DNA of 10,320 bases from Pseudanabaena sp. CAN_BIN31 (GCA_026785865.1 JAJAZG010000518.1:1-10320), one strand, 5' to 3'; shown: positions 1 through 6,712, numbered from the stretch's first letter. Numbers and translations: made by a program. Notes: a model not told the origin generated them from the letters alone.

Positions 1-208
1 TGAGCTTCTCGATCCTTAGTCGTTGTCGATTTTTTCGCAAGTGCCAATAATTATAACCAGTTGCAGCAATTGCGCCCCATAGCAAGACCAGTAGTAAACT
101 TACGCCGACGGTGTTTTGCAGTGGCAGAGTTGACTGTTCGACCGTCCCCAGCAAACCTTCGCGATCGCTGGTTTTTACCCCTATGACAATTTTTGATGCG
201 TACAACAT
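1..208 (-). CDS. Partial one-pass membrane protein, unknown family (N-terminal part)
   Basis: The reading frame opens at ATG (208-206, minus strand) and stays open to the window edge, giving 69 codons of a longer protein. An in-frame stop lies a short way upstream of the ATG, so the N-terminus is close to complete. A GGGG run about 7-10 bases before the ATG may serve as ribosome binding site. The first 33 residues are mixed polar (MLYASKIVIGVKTSDREG...). Residues about 34-54 form one hydrophobic segment (VGVSLLLVLLWGAIAATGY), followed by a strongly basic stretch (HLRKNRQRLRIEK), as expected when the C-terminal part faces the cytoplasm. One HIP1 site (161-168) lies inside, as in neighbouring host genes. 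I do not recognise the family; the rest of the protein lies outside the window. Confidence 0.55.
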   Translation of the reverse strand, partial: MLYASKIVIGVKTSDREGLLGTVEQSTLPLQNTVGVSLLLVLLWGAIAATGYNYWHLRKNRQRLRIEKL

Positions 209-634
209 AGCGAATCCCCAATTATTTAAGTAAAAATATTAAAAGCCAATTTTCCTTGATTTCATTCTATTGCAATACTTTAAATAATCTTTTGAAGGCG
301 GTACGAGCATAAGACAGCAATGGTTCTAAAGGTACTGATACCATTATTCCCACAATAATCAATGAAATTAATGTAGCAGCGCAATGTGAAACTAAAAGTT
401 ACAGGCATTGAATACCTACTCATCACAAAAAACAATTCTCAGGCGGCAGTATTATTGTCATTGTCATGACTTGTCTACAATTGTCGCTAAATTTTAAACT
501 AGGTGATCGCCAAAAACCTATAAATAGCAAGAGTTATCGCCATTAATTTTCAATCTATAATTAAAAAAGCTAACAACAATCTAAAGATAGTTGCTAGTTA
601 CAATATTTGATCGCAATAATTATGGATTACAGTC
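209..634. other. AT-rich intergenic region between divergent genes
   Basis: These 426 bases separate the minus-strand membrane gene from putA and hold no convincing gene. Visible elements are a perfect TATAAT box near putA (listed separately) and a GTCATGAC palindrome at 463-470. That palindrome sits in a stretch with repeated TGTC/GTCA words (about 453-476) and could be an operator for either divergent gene, although no regulator is identified. A minus-strand open stretch at 267-362 could encode about 25-32 hydrophobic residues, but it has no clear start and I did not call it. No HIP1 site is present. Confidence 0.5.
534..561 (+). promoter_or_regulatory. Candidate sigma-70 promoter of putA
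   Basis: A perfect -10 hexamer TATAAT lies at 556-561. A weak -35 candidate (TTATCG, 534-539; three of six consensus bases) sits 16 bases upstream. Transcription would start near 568 and leave a leader of about 65 bases before the GTG start at 635. The assignment rests on the -10 match and its position only. Confidence 0.35.
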
Positions 635-3600
635 GTGATTAGCCAAACACAGCAAAAAAATCTAGTTTCTCATCTAGATACATCAAAGTATGAAGCCAAG
701 ACACAGGAAATCGCTAAAAAGATCTTAAGTGGCTCCGAGAAAAGTTCTCTTTGGGCAAAGTTATCGCAACTTAAAGACGACTTACGCCTTGATGACAAGC
801 TGATGGCTTGGACGATGGAAAATGAAGGCTTGCGGGTGCAATTGTTCCGCCTGATTGATTGCTTGCCTGCATTGCAAAGCAAATCAGAAATCGCTCGTCA
901 TATGCACGAATATCTAGCAAGTAATGCTGTTGATGTTCCTGCTTTGCGGAGTTTGTTAAATTTCAGTACCGATAACCCTAACTCGATTACCGCAACAACG
1001 GCGGCGATCGCCTTATCGACTTCGGTGGCAACTTTGGCTAAGCGATACATCTGCGGTGAGAACTTATCCGAAGCAACCAAATCGATTGAGAAACTAAGAC
1101 GCGATCGCTATGCCTTTACGATGGATTTGCTTGGTGAGGCTGTTATTAGTGAAGTAGAAGCTGAAGGCTATCTCAATCGCTATATCGGCATGATGGAAGA
1201 TTTGTCTAGCAAGGCGAAGAACTGGTCAACCGTTGAGCAAATTGATAAAGCTGATGGTGAATCACTTAATCGAGTCCAAGTTTCCGTAAAACTCAGTGCT
1301 TTCTATTCGCAATTCGATCCGCTTGATCCAGTTAAAACGACTGAAAAAGTTAGCGAACCAGCCAGAATTTTATTGCGTAAGGCGCAAGCTTTAGGCTGTG
1401 GGATTCATTTTGACATGGAGCAGTATGAGTTTAAATCACTCACATTGCAAATTCTCAAGCAAGTTTTAACAGAGCCAGAATTTTGCGATCGCACCGATGT
1501 TGGTATTACTTTGCAAGGCTATCTTCGTGATAGCGAGCAGGATTTACTCGCTCTTGTCGAGTGGGCAAAACAACGCGGTAAACCTGTCACCGTGCGCTTA
1601 GTCAAAGGAGCATATTGGGATCGCGAGACAATTCGCGCTTATCAACAGGGTTGGGTTTTGCCAGTATTCTCGGATAAAGTCTCCACTGATGCGAACTACG
1701 AGCGCTTGATTCAGATTTTGCTCGAAAATCATCAATATCTCTATGCGGCGATCGGTAGTCATAATGCCCGATCGCTAGCTAAGGCGATCGCGATCGTTCA
1801 AACCCTAAATATCCCCAGTCGCGCCTTTGAAGCCCAATGTCTCTATGGTATGGGTGACAAATTTGCGAAGGCGATCGCTGATATGGGCTATCGAGTGCGT
1901 GTCTATTGTCCTTTTGGCGAATTGATTCCCGGAATGTCCTACTTGATTCGCCGCTTGTTAGAGAATACCGCCAATAGTTCTTTCCTTCGCATGAGTGGCA
2001 GTGAGTCACGCTCGATTAATGAGCTAGTTGCTGCTCCTGTTCATACCGATCGCGATCTCAACTATCTAAAAAATGGCAAAGGCGCACCCGCAATTAACGT
2101 TTTTGATGGATTTGTGAACTCTAGCGATCGCGACTATGCGATAACTAGCGATCGGGAAGCCGCTCAAACTGCATTACAAACAGTTCGCGATCAACTCGGT
2201 AAGACCTATTTGCCGATCATCAATGGTCAAGCTGTCCAAACTGAAAACTATGCAGAATCAGTCAATCCTGCTAATTCTTCAGAAGTCGTTGGTAATATCG
2301 GTTTAGCGAGTATTGAGCAAGCCGATGAAGCGGTTAAATATGCCAAAACTGCCTTTGCAGGATGGAAAAAGCTCAGTGCAAAACAACGTGGCGATATTCT
2401 CCGTAAAGCGGCCGACATCATGGAAACTCAGCGCGAAGAACTAACTGCGTGGATTTGTTGGGAAGTTGCCAAGCCAATTCGTGAAGGTGATGCCGAAGTC
2501 TCCGAAGCGATCGATTTCTGTCGCTACTATGCCAAGGAAATGGAACGTCTCGAAAGTGGCGAACAGCGTAATATTCCGGGTGAAGATAATACTTATATCT
2601 ATCAACCTCGCGGCGTAGTGGTCGTGATTTCGCCTTGGAATTTCCCCTTTGCGATCGCATTGGGTATGAGTGTGGCTGCGATCGCCGCAGGTAATACCGT
2701 CATCCTCAAACCCGCCGAACAGTCTTCAGTAATTGGCTCGAAAATTGCCGAAGTTCTCCAAGCCGCAGGATTACCGACTGGTGTATTCACTTATCTTCCT
2801 TCTAAGGGTTCGACCGTTGGTTCTCATTTGGTCAAACATCCTGATGTGCATCTAATCGCCTTCACAGGTTCGCAACAAGTCGGCTGCCAGATTGTCACTG
2901 ATGCATCTATTTTGCGTCCTAAGCAAAAACATATGAAGCGCGTCATCGCTGAAATGGGTGGTAAAAATGGCATCATCGTCGATGAAAGCGCCGATCTCGA
3001 TCAAGCCGTAGTCGGTGTGATGAATTCCACTTTTGGATTCGCGGGTCAAAAATGTTCCGCTTGTTCTCGTGCGATCGTGCTTGCGCCTGTCTATGACAAC
3101 TTCCTAGAGAGATTAGTGGAAGCAACTCGTTCTCTTAAAGTGGGCGAAGCTCATCTACCTGATACTAAACTTAGCGCCGTCATTGATGGCGCTGCTCAAA
3201 AGAATATCCAAGGCTATATTGCCAAAGGGAAAGAAACCGCAAAGCTTGCCTATGAAGGACAAGTTCCCGATCATGGCTTCTATGTTAGCCCCACCATTTT
3301 TAGCGATGTTGATCCTGATAGTGCGATCGCGCAAGAAGAAATCTTTGGCCCCGTACTAGCAGTAATCAAGGCACAGAGTTTTGATGAGGCCATGGCGATC
3401 GCTAATGGCACAAACTTTGCTCTCACTGGCGGCTTATATTCGCGCACTCCTTCCCATATCGAACGCGCCTATCGCGAGTTTGAAGTAGGTAATCTCTACA
3501 TCAATCGCGGCATTACAGGCGCATTAGTTGATCGCCATCCCTTCGGTGGCTTCAAGCTAAGCGGTATCGGCTCGAAGGCTGGCGGACGCGATTATCTATT

Positions 3601-3676
3601 GCAGTTCCTTGAGCCAAGGTCGATTACTGAGAACACTCAGCGTCAAGGTTTTGCGCCCCTTGATGGGATTGAGTAA
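635..3676 (+). CDS. putA: Bifunctional proline dehydrogenase / L-glutamate-gamma-semialdehyde dehydrogenase (PutA, short type)
   Basis: PutA oxidises proline to P5C with FAD (PRODH) and then P5C/glutamate semialdehyde to glutamate with NAD+. The 1013 residues match the minimal type A PutA (about 1000 aa) that lacks the ribbon-helix-helix DNA-binding domain of E. coli PutA, so autorepression is not expected. Residues about 1-150 fit the arm and alpha domains. The PRODH barrel shows SVKLSAFYSQFDPLDP (217-232), HFDMEQY (258-264), KGAYWDRE (324-331) and the proline/FAD motif YLIRRLLENTANSSF (436-450). The P5CDH half shows SPWNFPFA (666-673), FTGS (743-746), Glu773 in AEMGGKNG, the catalytic Cys807 in GQKCSACSR, and EEIFGPV (901-907). 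The start is GTG at 635; the upstream frame closes with TAA at 617, and only a weak GGA lies 9 bases before the GTG. HIP1 sites are frequent within the gene, so it is host-type. Confidence 0.95.
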   Translation: MISQTQQKNLVSHLDTSKYEAKTQEIAKKILSGSEKSSLWAKLSQLKDDLRLDDKLMAWTMENEGLRVQLFRLIDCLPALQSKSEIARHMHEYLASNAVDVPALRSLLNFSTDNPNSITATTAAIALSTSVATLAKRYICGENLSEATKSIEKLRRDRYAFTMDLLGEAVISEVEAEGYLNRYIGMMEDLSSKAKNWSTVEQIDKADGESLNRVQVSVKLSAFYSQFDPLDPVKTTEKVSEPARILLRKAQALGCGIHFDMEQYEFKSLTLQILKQVLTEPEFCDRTDVGITLQGYLRDSEQDLLALVEWAKQRGKPVTVRLVKGAYWDRETIRAYQQGWVLPVFSDKVSTDANYERLIQILLENHQYLYAAIGSHNARSLAKAIAIVQTLNIPSRAFEAQCLYGMGDKFAKAIADMGYRVRVYCPFGELIPGMSYLIRRLLENTANSSFLRMSGSESRSINELVAAPVHTDRDLNYLKNGKGAPAINVFDGFVNSSDRDYAITSDREAAQTALQTVRDQLGKTYLPIINGQAVQTENYAESVNPANSSEVVGNIGLASIEQADEAVKYAKTAFAGWKKLSAKQRGDILRKAADIMETQREELTAWICWEVAKPIREGDAEVSEAIDFCRYYAKEMERLESGEQRNIPGEDNTYIYQPRGVVVVISPWNFPFAIALGMSVAAIAAGNTVILKPAEQSSVIGSKIAEVLQAAGLPTGVFTYLPSKGSTVGSHLVKHPDVHLIAFTGSQQVGCQIVTDASILRPKQKHMKRVIAEMGGKNGIIVDESADLDQAVVGVMNSTFGFAGQKCSACSRAIVLAPVYDNFLERLVEATRSLKVGEAHLPDTKLSAVIDGAAQKNIQGYIAKGKETAKLAYEGQVPDHGFYVSPTIFSDVDPDSAIAQEEIFGPVLAVIKAQSFDEAMAIANGTNFALTGGLYSRTPSHIERAYREFEVGNLYINRGITGALVDRHPFGGFKLSGIGSKAGGRDYLLQFLEPRSITENTQRQGFAPLDGIE

Positions 3677-3687
3677 TTAGATTCAGG

Positions 3688-3707
3688 CAAGGGGCTTAAG
3701 CCCCTTG
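3688..3707 (+). terminator. Perfect 20-bp palindrome after putA, probable terminator
   Basis: CAAGGGGC-TTAA-GCCCCTTG forms an 8-bp GC-rich stem with a TTAA loop, 11 bases after the putA stop and followed by TTCTAT. The U tract is weak, so termination is likely but not certain. The same element lies just after the toxin stop (6527-6546), so in both places it sits behind a gene end. Because it is a perfect palindrome it acts alike on both strands, and it may belong to a dispersed repeat family. Confidence 0.6.
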
Positions 3708-3723
3708 TTCTATAAGTTTGAGA

Positions 3724-3729
3724 TATACT
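3724..3729 (+). promoter_or_regulatory. Candidate -10 box of the DUF29-RT operon
   Basis: TATACT lies 31 bases before the DUF29 ATG and is conserved in the right repeat copy (6563-6568, 26 bases before the ATG there). No good -35 box is visible at the usual distance. Conservation between copies is weak support because the whole leader is duplicated. Confidence 0.3.
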
Positions 3730-3760
3730 TTGTAAATGCTGTATCGCATCGCCTAAACTT

Positions 3761-4222
3761 ATGACCCAGACAATCGAACAAAAAATAACTCTGTACGATC
3801 GCGATCTTAATTTGTGGTTAGAAGAGGCGATCTCTAAGTTAAAAGCAGGTGATTTTCAGAATCTAGATGTCGAAAACTTAATTGAGGAGTTAGAAGGTTT
3901 GGCGGGTAGAGATAGACGTGAACTCAAGCGAAGATTAACGACACTTATAGAGCATATTCTCAAGCGTTGCTATGTCAAGAGTGAATATGACTATGCAGGG
4001 TGGGTGGTCACAATTGCGAGGACTCGCAACAATATCCAAGACATTCTCGAACAGTCTCCAAGTTTAAAAGTCTATATCAACAGTCCTGAGTTATTCCAAA
4101 AAGCTTTTGAGGATGCGCTAAAGGTTGTAAAGGCTAATCCAGATTATAAATCTGTAAATTTTCCTAAAACATGGCAGTTTAGCCGTGATGTTGATGCTAT
4201 ACTCATTACTGATTTCTGGTAA
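3761..4222 (+). CDS. DUF29 family protein (complete copy)
   Basis: This 153-residue protein has the features of DUF29, a family of unknown function that is abundant in cyanobacteria. The N-terminal signature LYDRDLNLWLEEAI (11-24) is followed by DFQNLDVENLIEELEGLAGRD (31-51), then a basic helix (RRELKRRLTTLIEHILKRC, 52-70), a conserved W81 region, and SPSLKVYI (99-106). It ends in the typical FPKTWQFSRDVDAILITDFW tail. Length and both ends look complete, and it is predicted soluble and mostly helical. The gene starts inside the left direct repeat, and its first codons are duplicated at 6595. The RT gene follows after only 11 bp on the same strand, so the two are probably co-transcribed. Whether DUF29 works with the RT or is a passenger cannot be told from the sequence. 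An inverted repeat (ATAAGTTT 3712-3719 / AAACTTAT 3755-3762) could pair the start codon region. Confidence 0.88.
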   Translation: MTQTIEQKITLYDRDLNLWLEEAISKLKAGDFQNLDVENLIEELEGLAGRDRRELKRRLTTLIEHILKRCYVKSEYDYAGWVVTIARTRNNIQDILEQSPSLKVYINSPELFQKAFEDALKVVKANPDYKSVNFPKTWQFSRDVDAILITDFW

Positions 4223-4233
4223 GCAAATTAAAG

Positions 4234-5856
4234 ATGAAAGAAATTAGAGATTTTTGGTATGATTTTGTTAAGTTTGTTCGTCTCCGAAAGTCTAATCTGC
4301 CTAGTCCTAAAGAAAATGGTGGCAATCAAGAAAAAGCGAAAAAGACTAGAGTAATCATAGAACTATCTCATAATGAAGCAAGGGATTTTTTTCTAAAGGA
4401 AAAGAGCTACTTTAGTTTTGATTTGCCAAATTATTTTACCTTTCAAAAACTCCTTAACAAGATAGCAAAAGTGATTCGGGGAAAAGAAATTCAAAGCTTT
4501 TATGATAGAGATGTAAAATCTCCCAGAAACGTTGAAGCCGTTAATTATAAGTTTTTAAATAATAAGGATGGTAAATTTGCATGGAGACCTTTCCAAATAA
4601 TTCATCCCGTCATTTATGTCTCTCTTGTACATAAAATAACAGAAGAAAGAAATTGGGAAACGATTACTAATAGAATCAACGAGCTTACTAGTAATAATGA
4701 GATTCAATGTATTAGCCTTCCAGTTGAATCAGATAACTATTTGTCTGATAAAGCAGCCCTAATCAATACATGGTGGGAATCAGTAGAACAAAAGTCAATC
4801 TGTTTAGCTCTAAAATATGAATACATTTTGCATACTGATATTGCTAATTGTTATAGTTCTATCTACACACACTCAATAGTATGGGCTTTACACACGAAAG
4901 AAGTAGCAAAAAATAACAAAAGTAATAGTCAATTAGTAGGTAATATTATAGATTGGCATCTTCAAGATATGTCATTTGGTCAGACTAATGGAATACCGCA
5001 GGGAAGTGTTTTAATGGATTTCATTGCTGAAATAGTTTTGTGCTGTGTTGATTATGAACTATCAAACAAGCTAAAAGAAATGGGTGTAGTTGAGTATCAA
5101 ATTATTCGCTATCGGGATGATTACAGGATTTTTACGAATAATCCATACTCTGCGGATCTAATAGTTAAGAATTTGACTGATATATTATCTATTTATAATC
5201 TTCAATTAAATCCACAAAAGACATTTTCATCTGATAATGTTATTAAGAACTCTATTAAACAAGACAAGCTTTATTATATTTTGAATCCCTCAAGAGGAAA
5301 AAGTTTACAAGAACATCTTATTTATATTCATGATTTATCATATAGGTATCCAAACTCAGGAAGTGTAGATAAGGCTTTAACTAAGTTTTTTGATAGGATT
5401 GAGCATACTAATAAAGTTAAAGATGACAGTATTTTAGTGCTAGTAAGCATTTTGGTAGATATTGCTTGTATAAATCCTAGAACGTATCCTATCTCGTCAG
5501 CTATTCTTAGTAAGTTACTATCTTTAATTAAATCTGAAGATAATAAAAAAGAACTTATAAAAGATATTATAAATCGGTTTAAAAATTTACCAAACATAGG
5601 ATACCTTGAAATTTGGCTTCAGAGAGTTACCCTAAAAATAGATGATAGTATACTTTTCGGGGAAACACTATGTAATAAGGTAATAGATGAAACTAATAGC
5701 ATTTCTTTATGGAATTCAGAATGGTTACTTCAAACTAGTGAATTAAATAAAATTTTAAAAAATACTGTAATAATTGACAAAAAAATTATAGAAAAAATGA
5801 ATCGAGTTATTGAAGATTCAGAAGTTAAATTATTTGGATCTAAGCATATTTCTTAA
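4234..5856 (+). CDS. Reverse transcriptase, UG/Abi (defence-associated) type
   Basis: This 540-residue protein has a full set of RT motifs. They are a conserved pre-palm block WRPFQIIHPVIYVSLVHKIT (117-136), motif A with Asp202 in HTDIANCYSSIYTHSI (200-215), motif B NGIPQGS (252-258), motif C YRDD with Asp295/Asp296 (293-296), and motif D LNPQKT (325-330). The metal-binding triad is intact, so an active polymerase is expected. YRDD in place of YADD, the YTHSI extension and the long helical C-terminal region (about 345-540) fit the UG/Abi lineage, whose studied members act in phage defence. I cannot assign a UG/DRT number. There is no intron maturase domain, no retron msr/msd and no DGR template-variable repeat pair in view. 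The gene is visibly AT-rich and has no HIP1 site, unlike putA, which suggests transfer. It starts 11 bp after DUF29 with a weak AAAG before ATG. A terminator overlaps its stop. Confidence 0.85.
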   Translation: MKEIRDFWYDFVKFVRLRKSNLPSPKENGGNQEKAKKTRVIIELSHNEARDFFLKEKSYFSFDLPNYFTFQKLLNKIAKVIRGKEIQSFYDRDVKSPRNVEAVNYKFLNNKDGKFAWRPFQIIHPVIYVSLVHKITEERNWETITNRINELTSNNEIQCISLPVESDNYLSDKAALINTWWESVEQKSICLALKYEYILHTDIANCYSSIYTHSIVWALHTKEVAKNNKSNSQLVGNIIDWHLQDMSFGQTNGIPQGSVLMDFIAEIVLCCVDYELSNKLKEMGVVEYQIIRYRDDYRIFTNNPYSADLIVKNLTDILSIYNLQLNPQKTFSSDNVIKNSIKQDKLYYILNPSRGKSLQEHLIYIHDLSYRYPNSGSVDKALTKFFDRIEHTNKVKDDSILVLVSILVDIACINPRTYPISSAILSKLLSLIKSEDNKKELIKDIINRFKNLPNIGYLEIWLQRVTLKIDDSILFGETLCNKVIDETNSISLWNSEWLLQTSELNKILKNTVIIDKKIIEKMNRVIEDSEVKLFGSKHIS

Positions 5857-5868
5857 ATATGTTTTTTT
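5845..5868 (+). terminator. Rho-independent terminator overlapping the RT stop codon
   Basis: CATATTT (5845-5851) and AAATATG (5855-5861) form a 7-bp stem around the loop CTT, followed at once by seven T (5862-5868). The stop codon TAA (5854-5856) is inside the hairpin. The stem is AT-rich and therefore weak, but the U tract is strong. It would end the DUF29-RT transcript and separate it from the toxin-antitoxin genes. Confidence 0.6.
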
Positions 5869-5925
5869 CTTTCTTTATTTAATTATATATGATTAAAAAT
5901 TAAGCCTCAGAAGTAATCAAACAGA

Positions 5926-5957
5926 TACCTCTAAGAGATCGCGATCGCTTAGAGGTA
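5926..5957. repeat. 32-bp near-perfect palindrome with a HIP1 core, between RT and toxin-antitoxin genes
   Basis: The arms TACCTCTAAG (5926-5935) and CTTAGAGGTA (5948-5957) flank a core that contains GATCGCGATC (5937-5946). The whole 32 bases match their reverse complement except for one symmetric A/G mismatch (5936 against 5947). No T tract follows on either strand, so it is not a standard terminator. The HIP1 octamer at 5941-5948 is the only one between 4234 and 6511. It could be a structured RNA, an operator for the downstream pair, or a host palindromic repeat; the sequence does not decide. Confidence 0.75.
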
Positions 5958-6023
5958 ATCGATATAAAAAGAATAAATCTGCATTAGCTTTATACCTATA
6001 ACTTCTAGTTGAGCATTACAAAT

Positions 6024-6254
6024 ATGTCGTCACCTTCAATTACAACGCTTGTTAAAATAATGGAAACTTTACCTGTCAGTTTGCAGGAGAGAGTTACAGA
6101 TCATTTAAGGGAATACATCAACGACTTACAAGATGAGATTAAATGGGATAATTCATTTGCAAAGACTCAATCGAAATTAGTTGCAGCAGCAAGGCTTGCT
6201 AAACAAGAAATTGCTGAGGGCAAAGCTGTTGCTCTTGACTACGAGCAATTATGA
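6024..6254 (+). CDS. Antitoxin of a type II toxin-antitoxin pair
   Basis: This gives 76 residues from ATG 6024; a TTG at 6009 is an alternative that adds five residues but has no SD-like sequence. A GAG at 6011-6013 upstream of the ATG may be the ribosome binding site. The protein is small, helical and charged, and begins MSSPSITTLVKIMETLPVSLQERVTDHL. Its C-terminal half (AARLAKQEIAEGKAVALDYEQL) looks like the toxin-binding tail of many short cyanobacterial antitoxins. Its stop overlaps the toxin start (ATGA, 6251-6254), which indicates translational coupling. No clear helix-turn-helix is visible, so DNA binding and autoregulation are unproven. A TATAAC box at 5997-6002 is a possible -10. The call rests mainly on size, gene order and the partner. 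Confidence 0.75.
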   Translation: MSSPSITTLVKIMETLPVSLQERVTDHLREYINDLQDEIKWDNSFAKTQSKLVAAARLAKQEIAEGKAVALDYEQL

Positions 6255-6511
6255 AATCTCTCACTTTACCTTCTTTCTGGGTTGAGTATCGAAAGCTAAA
6301 TGAGACCATCAGGCAAAGCACAAGAAAGACTTATCGATTGTGGGCTGAGAATTCATTTCATCCTTCTTTACATTTCAAGTGTATTAATAGCGAGGAATCT
6401 ATTTGGTCTGTGCGAATAACGAGAAATTATCGTGCGCTAGGTATTCTAGAAGGCGATACAGTGACATGGTTTTGGATTGGGAGTCATGATGACTACGAGA
6501 AGTTTTTCTAG
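6251..6511 (+). CDS. RelE/ParE-like toxin
   Basis: This 86-residue basic protein fits the RelE/ParE superfamily. It has an N-terminal helical part with SFWVEYRKLNETIRQSTRKTYRLWAENS (8-35), then beta strands with IWSVRITRNYRALGIL (51-66), and the typical end VTWFWIGSHDDYEKFF (71-86). Arg56 and Arg61 in the RITRNYR segment are the positions where RelE-type nucleases often carry functional residues. Members either cleave mRNA on the ribosome (RelE) or inhibit gyrase (ParE), and sequence alone does not choose. The start overlaps the antitoxin stop by 4 bp. The right copy of the GGGGC-TTAA-GCCCC hairpin lies 15 bases after the stop and probably terminates the transcript. The gene is AT-rich and has no HIP1 site, like the RT gene. 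Confidence 0.85.
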   Translation: MKSLTLPSFWVEYRKLNETIRQSTRKTYRLWAENSFHPSLHFKCINSEESIWSVRITRNYRALGILEGDTVTWFWIGSHDDYEKFF

Positions 6512-6515
6512 ATTG

Positions 6516-6672
6516 TTAGATTCAGACAAGGGGCTTAAGCCCCTTGTTCTATCAGCTTGGGATATACTACGCTGTATCGCATCGCTATAAGCCTATGACT
6601 CAGACTATCGAACAAAAAATAACTCTGTACGATCGCGATCTTAATTTGTGGTTAGAAGAGGCGATCGCTAAA
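6516..6672 (+). repeat. Direct repeat, right copy
   Basis: This is the same-orientation copy of 3677-3830. Similarity starts at TTAGATTCAG just behind the toxin stop, runs through the palindrome, the GATATACT box and the DUF29 start, and fades at GCGATCGCTA. Beyond that only the short word AAAAGCAG..GGTGATT is shared, because the left copy has AAAAGCAGGTGATT at 3841-3854. The right boundary coincides with the stem of the convergent terminator at 6670-6708. Confidence 0.9.
6527..6546 (+). terminator. Second copy of the 20-bp palindrome, probable terminator of the toxin-antitoxin operon
   Basis: It is identical in all 20 bases to 3688-3707, lies 15 bases after the toxin stop and is followed by TTCTAT. 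It has the same 8-bp stem with TTAA loop and the same weak U tract. Confidence 0.55.
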
Positions 6673-6712
6673 AGCAGTGGTGATTGCCTAGTGATCGCCA
6701 CTGCTTTTCAGT

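Larger units (their letters stand above)
3677..3830 (+). repeat. Direct repeat, left copy (hairpin + leader + DUF29 gene start)
   Basis: This segment recurs at 6516-6672 in the same orientation. It begins with TTAGATTCAG, right after the putA stop, and contains the CAAGGGGC-TTAA-GCCCCTTG palindrome, a GATATACT box, the CTGTATCGCATCGC block and the first about 25 codons of the DUF29 gene. Within the coding part some 60 consecutive bases (3773-3832 against 6607-6666) are identical. The leader differs by a few substitutions and a 5-base indel. The two copies bound the RT and toxin-antitoxin genes. Confidence 0.9.

Noticed and set aside
267..362. Minus-strand open stretch encoding a short hydrophobic peptide (...GIMVSVPLEPLLSYARTAFKRLFKVLQ)
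   Set aside because: Only about 25 codons follow the ATG at 344, and the frame is open for fewer than 50 codons in AT-rich sequence. GGGA before the ATG is the only start signal. Chance, or a remnant of an old gene, explains it as well as a small protein.
5328..5597. Minus-strand reading frame opposite the RT C-terminus
   Set aside because: It is a low-complexity Ile/Leu/Ser-rich translation that lies fully inside the RT gene and fits a shadow of AT-rich sequence.
4234..5856. RT as part of a diversity-generating retroelement, retron or group II intron
   Set aside because: No template/variable repeat pair, no msr/msd-like structure next to the gene, no maturase or endonuclease domain, and the motif B region reads NGIPQGS in a UG/Abi-like context.
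6009..6023. TTG at 6009 as start of the antitoxin
   Set aside because: It has no SD-like sequence, and ATG 6024 with an upstream GAG gives a normal small antitoxin.
3677..6672. Insertion sequence or transposon defined by the two repeats
   Set aside because: No transposase or integrase lies between the repeats, the repeats are direct and include coding sequence, and no target-site duplication is visible. Duplication by recombination is simpler.
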